Positions 55,688 to 63,777 of a stretch of 64,000 nucleotides of DNA are shown here, piece by piece. The stretch is from Candidatus Mcinerneyibacterium aminivorans (GTDB lineage Bacteria > Macinerneyibacteriota > Macinerneyibacteria > Macinerneyibacteriales > Macinerneyibacteriaceae), in NCBI GenBank assembly GCA_008086245.1, contig VSIX01000058.1, forward strand, positions 27,517 to 91,516, written 5' to 3'. A program made the position numbers and the translations under genes. Numbering within the stretch: position 1 is the stretch's first letter; every line of letters starts with the position of its first letter. A model generated the notes under the pieces. That model was not told the DNA's origin. It made no database searches and saw nothing but the letters and a program-made list of their open reading frames with translations.

Positions 55688-56076
55688 TTAAAACCTCCTC
55701 GTCTTTAGTTATATATACGATGCTAGAAGAAATTGTTGCAAAAATTTTTTGTATTCTGTATTCCGGATTCTGTAGTCTAGATTCTGTAGCGGTATGTTTC
55801 AGGGTAGTTTGTAGTCTGGAGTCTGTTTTCTGATCTTTTGAAAAATATTATACAGTTGGCAGAATCCTGATCACAGAAAACAAAACTTATTTAAATCTAG
55901 ATTTAATTATTTCTTCGTAAGGATATATTTAAATTTTATTAAATATCGAACTTCGAAAATCAAGGAGTGATTTTATAAACACACAAGCACAAACACTAAC
56001 ACATATTCTTAAATAAAAACATAAACCGTACCGAAATAAGAATAATTATAATTATAAAAAGTAAGCTAAAATTAAT
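55688..56076. repeat. intergenic region with word-like repeats
   Basis: This gene-free stretch of about 390 bp upstream of the M16 operon has repeated near-words such as ATTCTGTA, TTCCGGATTCTGTAGTC and GTAGTCTGGAGTCTG at 55748-55835. A 16-bp piece, TTCAGGGTAGTTTGTA (55798-55813), recurs exactly at 63882-63897. ACACAAGCACAAACACTAACACA at 55979 is a CA-rich stretch. No gene is seen. The M16 operon promoter should lie near 55688-55760 but I cannot fix it. Confidence 0.6.
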
Positions 56077-56108
56077 AAAAGGGAAACAAAAGATTTTGTT
56101 CCCCTTTT
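56077..56108 (-). terminator. terminator of the aminopeptidase-Ptb-KBL operon
   Basis: AAAAGGGAAACAAAA (56077-56091) pairs, with one mismatch, with TTTTGTTCCCCTTTT (56094-56108). It lies 9 bp past the KBL-like stop at 56118, and minus-strand T-rich sequence follows. Confidence 0.75.
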
Positions 56109-56117
56109 AGTGATTCA

Positions 56118-57335
56118 TTAATATTTTTTTAACACATCCAGAACATATTCTATATCGAATTCTGTATGATCTCCATTAATCTGAAATCTAATTTCTTCTT
56201 CTCCCTTTGGAACAACGGGATAGTTTATTGCAGTAGCAAGAATTCCATTTTTATATAAATATTTTGTAATTTCAGAAGTTTTCCTGGTATCTCTTGTAAT
56301 CAGGGGAACAACCGGATGTTCACCTTTAGCTGTTTCAAATCCGAGATTCTTCAAACCCTTAATAAACTTATTTGTCATTTTCTTTAAATGTGATAGCCTT
56401 TTTTGTCCTTCTTTACTATCAACAATTTCCAGAACTTTCTTTGCTGCCGCAGCTTCAGAGCAGGTGATCGGATTTGAATATACATAGGTAGGTGCTTTTT
56501 CTCTTAAATAATCTGTTACTGTTTTATCAGAAACAACATATCCTCCATTTACTCCAAATGCTTTTCCAAGTGTTCCGATTAATATATCAACTTTTGTATT
56601 GCAGTATTCCTCTGTACCTCTTCCTGTATCTCCAAATGCTCCAACACCGTGAGAATCATCAACTACAGAAAAAATTCCCTCTTCAAATTCATCGGAGTAC
56701 TTATCACAGATAGACTGAACTTTATCAAGAAAAGCGTTTTCACCAAGCATACTAAAAATACCATCTGTTACAACCATAACTCTTTTTGCTTTCCCAATTG
56801 AATTTTTAATTTTCTTTTCTAAATCATCCATATCGTTGTGTTTGTAAATCTTTTTATCAGCTGGACGGCTCATTCTAACTGCATTTATTATACAGTTATG
56901 ATTAAGCTCATCACTAATAACTATAGTTTCTTTTGTTAGCAGTGGAAAAATAACGCCAAGGCTGGTTACATAAGCCGAACTAAGAATCATGGCATCTTCT
57001 CTTCTGTGAAAATCAGCCAGTTTTTTTTCAAGATCTATATGAGGCTCATGAGTTCCACTTATAAATCTTACGGCTCCGGGTCCTACTCCATATTTTTGAG
57101 CAGCTTTTTCTTCTGCTTCAATAACATCTTCATGCATTGAAATTCCCAGATAAGAATTAGAATTTAATTTCAAAAACTTCTTATCGGGCTCATTTTTTAT
57201 TTTATAACGCGGACCCTTTTTACCCTCTGCAGGTATTATTTCTTCAATTACCATTTCTTCACCCTTTAATGTGCCCTCTTCTTTTAGGTTTTTTAATTCT
57301 GAAGTTAATGATTTTTTTACTCCATCCAAACTCAT
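56118..57335 (-). CDS. alpha-oxoamine synthase (glycine C-acetyltransferase/KBL-like)
   Basis: This 405-residue PLP enzyme of the KBL/AONS/SPT group has LNSNSYLGISMHEDVI, VVDDSHGVGAFGDTGRG and the Schiff-base Lys in IGTLGKAFGVNGGYVV. KBL cleaves 2-amino-3-ketobutyrate with CoA to glycine and acetyl-CoA; relatives condense amino acids with acyl-CoA. No threonine dehydrogenase is adjacent, so the exact reaction is open. AAGGAGG precedes the ATG. It follows the phosphate acyltransferase-like gene by 14 bp, suggesting joint acyl-CoA metabolism. Confidence 0.85.
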   Translation of the reverse strand: MSLDGVKKSLTSELKNLKEEGTLKGEEMVIEEIIPAEGKKGPRYKIKNEPDKKFLKLNSNSYLGISMHEDVIEAEEKAAQKYGVGPGAVRFISGTHEPHIDLEKKLADFHRREDAMILSSAYVTSLGVIFPLLTKETIVISDELNHNCIINAVRMSRPADKKIYKHNDMDDLEKKIKNSIGKAKRVMVVTDGIFSMLGENAFLDKVQSICDKYSDEFEEGIFSVVDDSHGVGAFGDTGRGTEEYCNTKVDILIGTLGKAFGVNGGYVVSDKTVTDYLREKAPTYVYSNPITCSEAAAAKKVLEIVDSKEGQKRLSHLKKMTNKFIKGLKNLGFETAKGEHPVVPLITRDTRKTSEITKYLYKNGILATAINYPVVPKGEEEIRFQINGDHTEFDIEYVLDVLKKY

Positions 57336-57349
57336 ATATTACCTCCTTA

Positions 57350-58231
57350 TTATAGTAAACCCATTACAATTGAATTTAATTTTGTTTCAGCATCATCAGC
57401 TCTTGATAGTAAAATTATTGGTGCTTTTGCTCCTACAACAACACCGCCAAATTTACAGTCGGCCATATACATAACAGCTTTAGCCATTAGATTCCCTGAT
57501 ACCACATCGGGAACAAGTAAAACATCAGCATCTCCGGCAACTTCAGATTTAATACCTTTGATTTCTGCTGCTTCTTTTGAAATTGCATTATCAAAAGCAA
57601 AAGGTCCATCTACAAAAGCATTTTTAATCTGTCCTCTATCGTTCATTTTCGCAAGTTTAGCAGCATCAGTAGTTGCTTTAACCTTTTCATCTACCGCTTC
57701 TCGATGTGCCATTACCGCCACTTTAGGTTTTTTAATTCCGAGTCTGCGAACATAGTTTATTGCATTTTCAAGTATCTTAATCTTTTCTGAAAGATCTGGT
57801 TCAATAACTATTCCGCCATCAGTTATAAATAATAGTTTATGATATTTTTTAGCTTCATAAGCTGTAATATGACTTAATATTGAACCTTTTCTTAAGCCAT
57901 TCTCTTTATCAAGAACTGCCCTCATAAATGTAGCAGTCTGAATCTTACCCTTCATTATTGCATCTGCCTTTTGATTAGCAACAAAGCTAACTCCCTTTCG
58001 AGCAGCTTCTTTATCGGAGCTTGCATTGACAATTTTATAATCATCAACATTTGCACCTATTTCATTAATAGAAGTTTCAATTTTTTCTTTTTTTCCTACA
58101 AGAATTGAATCCGCTATATTTTTTTTCCTTGCATTTTCAAGTGCAGTCATAACCTGGCCCCCATAGGGACAAACTACAGAAACCACTCTTTTTTTACTTT
58201 TAACTTCCTTATATAAATCTTTAAAATTCAT
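57350..58231 (-). CDS. phosphate butyryl/acetyltransferase-family protein (Ptb-like)
   Basis: This 293-residue protein belongs to the phosphate acyltransferase family, which swaps CoA and phosphate on acyl groups. It has VVCPYGGQVMTALENARKKN, KADAIMKGKIQTATFMRAVL, ITDGGIVIEPDLSEKI and DVLLVPDVVSGNLMAKAVMY, close to Ptb. No butyrate kinase is adjacent. Together with the KBL-like enzyme and aminopeptidase it suggests peptide and amino-acid fermentation with energy from acyl-phosphate. Substrate chain length unknown. Confidence 0.88.
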   Translation of the reverse strand: MNFKDLYKEVKSKKRVVSVVCPYGGQVMTALENARKKNIADSILVGKKEKIETSINEIGANVDDYKIVNASSDKEAARKGVSFVANQKADAIMKGKIQTATFMRAVLDKENGLRKGSILSHITAYEAKKYHKLLFITDGGIVIEPDLSEKIKILENAINYVRRLGIKKPKVAVMAHREAVDEKVKATTDAAKLAKMNDRGQIKNAFVDGPFAFDNAISKEAAEIKGIKSEVAGDADVLLVPDVVSGNLMAKAVMYMADCKFGGVVVGAKAPIILLSRADDAETKLNSIVMGLL

Positions 58232-58234
58232 AAT

Positions 58235-59644
58235 TTACTCCATTTTTTCAAAGAATACCTTATAAGCTTTATAGGTACTGTAAATATCAACATTAGATGC
58301 CAGTTCAAAGGGAGAGTGCATTGATAACAAAGGAGTTCCTGCATCAACAACATTCATATTATATTTAGCTAAAAACTTTGCTACTGTTCCTCCGCCTCCT
58401 TCATCTACTTTTCCAAGTGTTCCGATTTGCCAGTCTATATTATTTTCATTCCATAATCTTCTAACTCTACCCACAAATTCGGCATCGGCATCGTTTGCCG
58501 CAGCTTTACCTCTTGCACCTGTATATTTTACAAGACTTATTCCGCCGCCGAATTTTGGAGCATTCTGGTTATCGTGAACATTTTTAAATAACGGATTAAC
58601 AGCCGCTCCAACATCTGAGGAAATAACATTTGATTTTCTTAGCATCTTTTTTAATTTAAGATCAGAATATGATCCCTCCTGATGCTGCAGTAATTCACCT
58701 ACAATTTCCAAAAAGAACCATGACTGCATACCTGTTCTTCCCTCACTGCCGATTTCTTCTTTGTCTGCAAGAAAATTAATAGATGTTTTCTTTGGATTTT
58801 CTATATCAAATATAGCCTTTGAAGAAGTATAACCACATATTCTATCATCATGACCAAAGGAACCCAATATACTTTTATCAAATCCAACAAATCTAGGCTC
58901 TCCGGCCGGTACAAGCTTTAATTCAGCTGAAACAAAATCTTCTTCAACTATATCATACTTTTCATTTAATACTTTTAATACATTAAATTTGATTTTTTCC
59001 TTAATATCCTCATCATCTATCGGAATAGAACCTGCAATAGCATGAAGCTTTTCACCTTCAAAACTTCTAAGCAGTTTTTCTTTTTTTTGAACCTTTCTGG
59101 ACAGATGCGGTAAAACATCAGGAATAACAAATACACCTTCATCTTCTTCAGAACCGTAAGTTAACTCTACTTTTTCACCATCATTTTTAATAATTACACC
59201 GTGAAGTTCTAAAGGTCTTGATACCCAGTGATATTTTTTTATACCGCCATAGTAGTGAGTTTTCATCATAGCCATCTCTTCTGATTCATAAATTGGATTC
59301 ATTTTAATATCAATATGAGGTACATCAACATGTGATGCTATGAGATTAAATCCGTTTTTAATTTCTTCTTTACCCAGTACTATTAAGGCAAGATTTTTAT
59401 TGTGATTTACAGCATAATACTTATTATGTCCATCTTTAAGTTCACTTAGCGGTTTAAAACCTTCTTCTTCTGCCATTTGAACAACCTTATCAACATTTTC
59501 TCTTTCCGTTTTTACCTCTTTTAAAAAGTTTTTGTATTCTTCAGAAAATGAAAATACTTTTTTCCTCTCACCATCTTTTAAGTTTTCCCAGCTGTTTTTT
59601 CTTTTCATTTTTATTTTTTTTTCCAAATCTTTATATTCACCCAT
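58235..59644 (-). CDS. M18-family aminopeptidase
   Basis: This 469-residue protein has the dizinc pattern of M18: ASHVDVPHIDIKMNPIY (His/Asp ligand region), SFGHDDRICGYTSSKAIFD, NFLADKEEIGSEGRTGMQ with the catalytic Glu pair, and the late His in GTPLLSMHSPFELAS. It removes N-terminal residues from peptides in the cytoplasm. AAGGAGG is well placed. It is the first gene of the M18-Ptb-KBL operon. Confidence 0.93.
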   Translation of the reverse strand: MGEYKDLEKKIKMKRKNSWENLKDGERKKVFSFSEEYKNFLKEVKTERENVDKVVQMAEEEGFKPLSELKDGHNKYYAVNHNKNLALIVLGKEEIKNGFNLIASHVDVPHIDIKMNPIYESEEMAMMKTHYYGGIKKYHWVSRPLELHGVIIKNDGEKVELTYGSEEDEGVFVIPDVLPHLSRKVQKKEKLLRSFEGEKLHAIAGSIPIDDEDIKEKIKFNVLKVLNEKYDIVEEDFVSAELKLVPAGEPRFVGFDKSILGSFGHDDRICGYTSSKAIFDIENPKKTSINFLADKEEIGSEGRTGMQSWFFLEIVGELLQHQEGSYSDLKLKKMLRKSNVISSDVGAAVNPLFKNVHDNQNAPKFGGGISLVKYTGARGKAAANDADAEFVGRVRRLWNENNIDWQIGTLGKVDEGGGGTVAKFLAKYNMNVVDAGTPLLSMHSPFELASNVDIYSTYKAYKVFFEKME

Positions 59645-59684
59645 ACAAACCTCCTTATACTATTTAACTGTTTAAAACCAAAAT

Positions 59685-60002
59685 TCACTCTAAACCAATT
59701 ATATTATCACTAATTACAATATTATTGTTGAAATGATATGCTAAAATCAATAGATAACCAGCAAGACTATACAAAATATGTTTAAAAATGATATTTTTTC
59801 TTTGATAATAAAATATAGCAACAAAACCAATAAAAGATAAGAATATCTTATTTTGAAAGTTAAAATATGCTTCCCATCCGGATAAAATCATATTTTTATT
59901 CGATAAGCAAGTTTGTCTCCCTGATATTATGAAATTAGCACCTCCTTTAACTAATATCACATATATAATACAAGATATTACCTTTATTTCAACAATATTC
60001 AA
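59685..60002 (-). CDS. possible small membrane protein
   Basis: This open frame of up to 105 residues has two hydrophobic segments (IFLSFIGFVAIFYY and ILYSLAGYLLILAYHF) joined by a basic turn. That is a plausible two-helix membrane protein. Only a TTG start at 60002 or an internal ATG near 59892 is available, both with poor ribosome sites. I recognise no family. It could be a real orphan or a remnant. Confidence 0.3.
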   Translation of the reverse strand: MNIVEIKVISCIIYVILVKGGANFIISGRQTCLSNKNMILSGWEAYFNFQNKIFLSFIGFVAIFYYQRKNIIFKHILYSLAGYLLILAYHFNNNIVISDNIIGLE

Positions 60003-60752
60003 TTAAAAGAAAAATAATTTAACTGCCATTGAAACTATAGCTACAGTTAAAATAACTCTAATCCATTTATCACCTTTTTTAACAGCAAAATGGCTTCCAA
60101 AATATGCTCCTGTACTATTACCAACAGCAAGAATTAAACCGTATATAAAATTAAGATTGCCATTCAAATAAAAAACAATCAGAGAAGCAATTGTATATAT
60201 TCCAACAATAAAAACTTTTATACTGTTTGTTCTAACCAAATTAATTCTTCCTATTATTGAAAGAACAGCAATAATTATAAAGCCAACCCCTGCCTGAATA
60301 AATCCACCGTATAAGCCTACAAAGAAAAAAGCTATAAAAAGTAAAACCTTATTTTGAGGAGTTTCACTCAGCATCTTTTCTGCTTTTGTTTTGATATTAC
60401 TAAAAAGGATTACTCCAAGCATAAACAGCATTATAATAGATAGTATTTTTTCAAATAGTTCACCGGAAATATCAACTGCTACACTTGAACCGAGTATCGA
60501 ACCTGCTATGGCTGGAACACTCATCAAAATAGCCGTTTTCCAGTGAAAATACCCCTCTTTTTTAAATTTTGATACTGCCATTATATTTTGTCCGAGGATA
60601 GCTATTCTATTGGTACCGTTTGCAGTAGCAGGTGGAAGCCCCAGAAAAATTAAAGCTGGAATAGTTAAAAGGGATCCTCCTCCTGCCAGAACATTAATAA
60701 AGCCTGCTGCAGAACCTGCTAATAAAATCAAAAATATTTTTAATATACTCAA
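60003..60752 (-). CDS. TauE/SafE-family sulfite/anion exporter-like protein
   Basis: This 249-residue membrane protein has seven or eight helices and the twin family motifs GSAAGFINVLAGGGSLLTIPAL and the C-terminal-half GLYGGFIQAGVGFIIIAVL. The family exports sulfite, sulfoacetate or related anions; substrate unknown here. The start is most likely TTG 60752 behind AAAGGAG, placing SILKIFLILLAGS at the N-terminus. A longer form from 60809 lacks a ribosome site. Confidence 0.88.
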   Translation of the reverse strand: MSILKIFLILLAGSAAGFINVLAGGGSLLTIPALIFLGLPPATANGTNRIAILGQNIMAVSKFKKEGYFHWKTAILMSVPAIAGSILGSSVAVDISGELFEKILSIIMLFMLGVILFSNIKTKAEKMLSETPQNKVLLFIAFFFVGLYGGFIQAGVGFIIIAVLSIIGRINLVRTNSIKVFIVGIYTIASLIVFYLNGNLNFIYGLILAVGNSTGAYFGSHFAVKKGDKWIRVILTVAIVSMAVKLFFF

Positions 60753-60809
60753 AATTTCTCCTTTCTTCGTAATACAAAATAATTCTATAACATATCTTTG
60801 AATATTCAA

Positions 60810-61450
60810 GGAATATTTAATTGCTAATGGCGAATGGCAAGTTGCTAATTAAAAAATCACTTGAGGGAATTTTCGATATTCGATATTTCGAGAATCCAGG
60901 TAAGATAAAAATTGCTCATCAATCTATTATATTGGGATTTAAAAAATATGAAGATGACCCAAAATTAAAATATCTTATTTCAAAGTAAATTTATTTTATA
61001 ATTGAAAATTGTCAATCGGGGCTGTAAAGAAATAGCAAGTAAATAATGAATATTCAAAATTTTTAAAAAACAGTCATCCTGAATTTATTTCCAGCCAAGT
61101 CTGTCCCATAAGAAAGGGAAATATCTACTCTAAAAGACTATATATCAATCAATTATAGAAGATGCTGAAACAAGTTTCGGTCAAGCCGTCCCGTAAGAAA
61201 GGGAAGCATGACTTATTTATTAACATTTCTATATAATATTCAAATTATATATTTCTTTACAGCCTGAATCGACAATCGACAATCGATAAAACTTGCTAAT
61301 AATTTTTTTATAGAATTGAATCTCAATATAAGAAAAAAAAATCAAAACATGATTTTGTAGAATTTTATTTCAAATGTAGATTGTACTAATTTTATAATTG
61401 AAAATTGTTAATCGACAATCGACAATCGATAATAATTGCTTAAGCAATTA
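60810..61450. repeat. repeat-rich intergenic region
   Basis: This gene-free stretch of about 640 bp holds several repeat kinds. Near-tandem words occur at 60820-60865 (TTGCTAATGGCGAATGGCAA) and at 60873-60890 (TTCGATATTCGATATTTCGA). A 23-bp sequence beginning AATCGACAATCGAC is repeated exactly at 61267-61289 and 61410-61432. TTTATAATTGAAAATTGT occurs at about 60995-61012 and 61391-61408. Between these lies a palindromic element (next entry). No convincing gene. Confidence 0.7.
61020..61264. mobile_element. MITE-like element with 15-bp perfect terminal inverted repeats
   Basis: GGCTGTAAAGAAATA at 61020-61034 is the exact reverse complement of TATTTCTTTACAGCC at 61250-61264. Inside, GTCATCCTGAATTT (61073) and a GCATGAC end (61205-61211) form a second, looser inverted pair. 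Two copies of the hairpin-forming GTCCCRTAAGAAAGGGA lie at 61103 and 61188. It has no coding capacity. It could be a miniature inverted-repeat transposable element or a REP-like dispersed element. Confidence 0.5.
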
Positions 61451-62797
61451 TTATCTCTGCCTCCAGATTCTCTGGGAAGCTCCGCCTCCACTACCACCAT
61501 ATTCGATATTAAAAGGCAATGGTCTGGGGCTGTTGAAAATATCAGGATTATCTGTGATATTCAAACCTGATAAATCTTTCAATGTATAATCTGTACTATT
61601 ATAATCAAAATCATCTCCAGATGTATTTTCATAAGTAAAAATCCAGAATTCATTATAGTCAGTACCATCAAGAATAATATCATTTCCAGAAAGTAATTTA
61701 CCAACAATTATATTACTTCCAGAATTAGATTCAGCCAAAAAATTAATATTGTTGGAAGCATAAAGAAAAATATTCCCACCCATTTTATCATAATAATTAG
61801 TTGGTTCCATGTTTATATTATTAAATGAAATAATTCCCAATCGTCCATTCTTATCAACCCAGAAATTCCGGCTCAAATTTACATCTCCCCTGACAATGAA
61901 AATAATATCTTCAGTTATTTCATTGCTAAGGCTTGTATCAATATTTATATCAAAAGAATTCTTTTTAGTAATAAAAACGTTTGTAGTTCCGGATACAATT
62001 GCAGACATCATCTGACTGTAATTAATGCTGTTCTGCTTATAATCTATTATATTTACAGAAGGATCTATAGAAGCAACCAGATCATTATACCCCTGGTTTC
62101 CCTGCATGGTAAAAAAGGTTGGTAAGGTCAATGTTTTTTGCTCTAAAGTGCTTGATGAATCCAGCTTACCGCTCCAGTTAGGGGATTCTGTATTACTTGT
62201 GGAACAATATATAGTATTTGAATAGTAAACAGTTGAAGATTCAACTCTTGTATCATTTGCATAATGTGAAACATCCCATGAATAACTTGAAGATAGATAT
62301 GGATACCTATTTTCATCATAATCTATCCCTATGCTGTTATGTGCATAGATTGTAAAAGGAATTCCGCTTCCAAAGCTCATCAAATACTCTATTGTGGTAT
62401 CCGTTTCTAAAGACCTTAGCTGAATACTAACGGGATAATTTCTTGTTATGGTATTGCTTGAAGCATTAACCTCATTTAAACTTTCATTATTATTTTCAAC
62501 ATATCCCGCCCAGTTATCAAACTCTTTCACACTAATTGTAAAATCGGTTCCGTAGGTTCCCTCCCAGTTCTGTGAAACCACATCTGAATTCCCCAGATCT
62601 TTTCTATTAGTTTCCTCAACAAGTCTAATTGCCCTTTGCATATTAGATTCTAAGGCATAAAAATTCTGCCAGTAATCTATTTCCAGTTCGGCTTCCTGGG
62701 TAAAATAAAATGATTTTAATACATAGGCTCCCAGCAGTGTTATGAAAATAAGCATAAAAACCATTACAGTTAAAAGAGTTCCTCCTTTTCTGTTCAT
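61451..62797 (-). CDS. PilX-like type IV pilus accessory protein
   Basis: This 448-residue protein starts with a short basic leader and class-III-prepilin-like helix (MNRKGGTLLTVMVFMLIFIT) lacking the usual Glu5, as in PilX proteins. The long C-terminal part is Asn/Ser-rich, beta-type and probably exposed, ending in a Gly-rich GGSGGGAS stretch. It lies after two prepilin genes (4-bp overlap) and is likely a minor component of a type IV pilus or type II secretion pseudopilus. Exact role unknown. Confidence 0.7.
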   Translation of the reverse strand: MNRKGGTLLTVMVFMLIFITLLGAYVLKSFYFTQEAELEIDYWQNFYALESNMQRAIRLVEETNRKDLGNSDVVSQNWEGTYGTDFTISVKEFDNWAGYVENNNESLNEVNASSNTITRNYPVSIQLRSLETDTTIEYLMSFGSGIPFTIYAHNSIGIDYDENRYPYLSSSYSWDVSHYANDTRVESSTVYYSNTIYCSTSNTESPNWSGKLDSSSTLEQKTLTLPTFFTMQGNQGYNDLVASIDPSVNIIDYKQNSINYSQMMSAIVSGTTNVFITKKNSFDINIDTSLSNEITEDIIFIVRGDVNLSRNFWVDKNGRLGIISFNNINMEPTNYYDKMGGNIFLYASNNINFLAESNSGSNIIVGKLLSGNDIILDGTDYNEFWIFTYENTSGDDFDYNSTDYTLKDLSGLNITDNPDIFNSPRPLPFNIEYGGSGGGASQRIWRQR

Positions 62798-63288
62798 TGA
62801 TTCCTCCAGTGGACATGGGTTATTGCTCTTTTAATGCTGTAATTTACATCCTGATAGGATCCATTAAGTTCAACGGTTATATCAGCTGTTTGTCTTGTGG
62901 TATCAACTGAAATGCTGTTTATAGTATATTCCACAAAATTGGTTTGAACGATATTATTCCAGCTGCCATCATTATGATCCTTTTGAATTACATCACTTCC
63001 ATCTACAGTATTATTTCTATATCTAATTATTGAATCATTATATAGAGTAATAACAAGAGGAAAAGAACCTCCCCACTGTACATTTTTTGCCTCCTTGATA
63101 GTAGTGGTCAGCTCTCTCTTTATGAGCTTGAAAACTGTCATTGTTTCATTTTCGATTTCGGTTTTATCCATCTCCCTCATACCTATCAAATAAACAGACA
63201 TTAAACCTATCGAAAGAACTGAAAAAAGTGAAATAACAGTGATCAATTCAATAAGTGTAACACCGCTTTTTTTACTAATAGTTAACAT
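62794..63288 (-). CDS. type IV prepilin-like protein (minor pilin)
   Basis: This 164-residue protein has a typical prepilin N-terminus: MLTISKKSG then VTLIELITVISLFSVLSIG, with cleavage after Gly and Glu at position +5. The rest is a beta-rich globular head. GGAGATACC precedes the ATG. It overlaps both neighbours. It is a minor pilin or pseudopilin of PilV/PilW type. Confidence 0.88.
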   Translation of the reverse strand: MLTISKKSGVTLIELITVISLFSVLSIGLMSVYLIGMREMDKTEIENETMTVFKLIKRELTTTIKEAKNVQWGGSFPLVITLYNDSIIRYRNNTVDGSDVIQKDHNDGSWNNIVQTNFVEYTINSISVDTTRQTADITVELNGSYQDVNYSIKRAITHVHWRNQ

Positions 63289-63742
63289 TCTGGTATCTCC
63301 GTAAAATAAAACTTATCTCTTCTGTTTTTGTTGTCGGATTATCCCTCTCACTCCCAACAATCAATTCAGGCCAGGTTGCCTCCACTTCAATTCTTTTATA
63401 TTCAAGTGAGGCTGTAGTGGTATAATTATCACTTACCGTTGAAATATTTATAGTATACTCTGCCATAATATCATCGGAAGTATCATCCGTTCCCCTGTCA
63501 TCCAGAAGGATCTGCCCCGTGGTACCGTCAAGCAAGTCTAGATTAGCATAATCTTCAGCCATTATCTGCTGTTCAATTTCATTTTTAAGGGATATGCCTC
63601 CCTTTCCCCGCTTAGCCTCCTTAAAGGTAATAAGATAAATCGTAGCTATGGTATGAACAAAAAGATAGGCAATAACAAGACTTATAACCAAAGAAGCAAT
63701 ATACTCAACAAGTGATGCACCTTTATTATTAATCTTTAACAT
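63275..63742 (-). CDS. type IV prepilin-like protein
   Basis: This 155-residue protein has a prepilin N-terminus (INNKG then ASLVEYIASLVISLVIAYLF) with Glu5 and a cleavage Gly, followed by a globular domain with EATWPELIVG and SFILRRYQ. It is the first of three pilin-like genes. There is no ribosome site; the promoter -10 ends 6 nt before the ATG, so it may be leaderless. Confidence 0.8.
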   Translation of the reverse strand: MLKINNKGASLVEYIASLVISLVIAYLFVHTIATIYLITFKEAKRGKGGISLKNEIEQQIMAEDYANLDLLDGTTGQILLDDRGTDDTSDDIMAEYTINISTVSDNYTTTASLEYKRIEVEATWPELIVGSERDNPTTKTEEISFILRRYQNVNY

Positions 63743-63748
63743 ATTTTA

Positions 63749-63777
63749 AGTATAATCTGATAACCCCCTTTTTTCAA
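63749..63777 (-). promoter_or_regulatory. prepilin operon promoter, probably leaderless
   Basis: On the minus strand, TTGAAA (63777-63772), 17-bp spacer, TATACT (63754-63749), then 6 nt to the ATG at 63742. This places the transcript start at the start codon. Confidence 0.55.

Noticed and set aside
60815-61432. CRISPR array in the repeat-rich gap
   Set aside because: Repeats are 7-23 bp, irregularly spaced and self-similar, without uniform spacers, and no cas gene is present.
61398-61589. Small plus-strand open frame at the end of the PilX-like gene
   Set aside because: It runs from repeat sequence into the antisense of the pilin gene and has no ribosome site.
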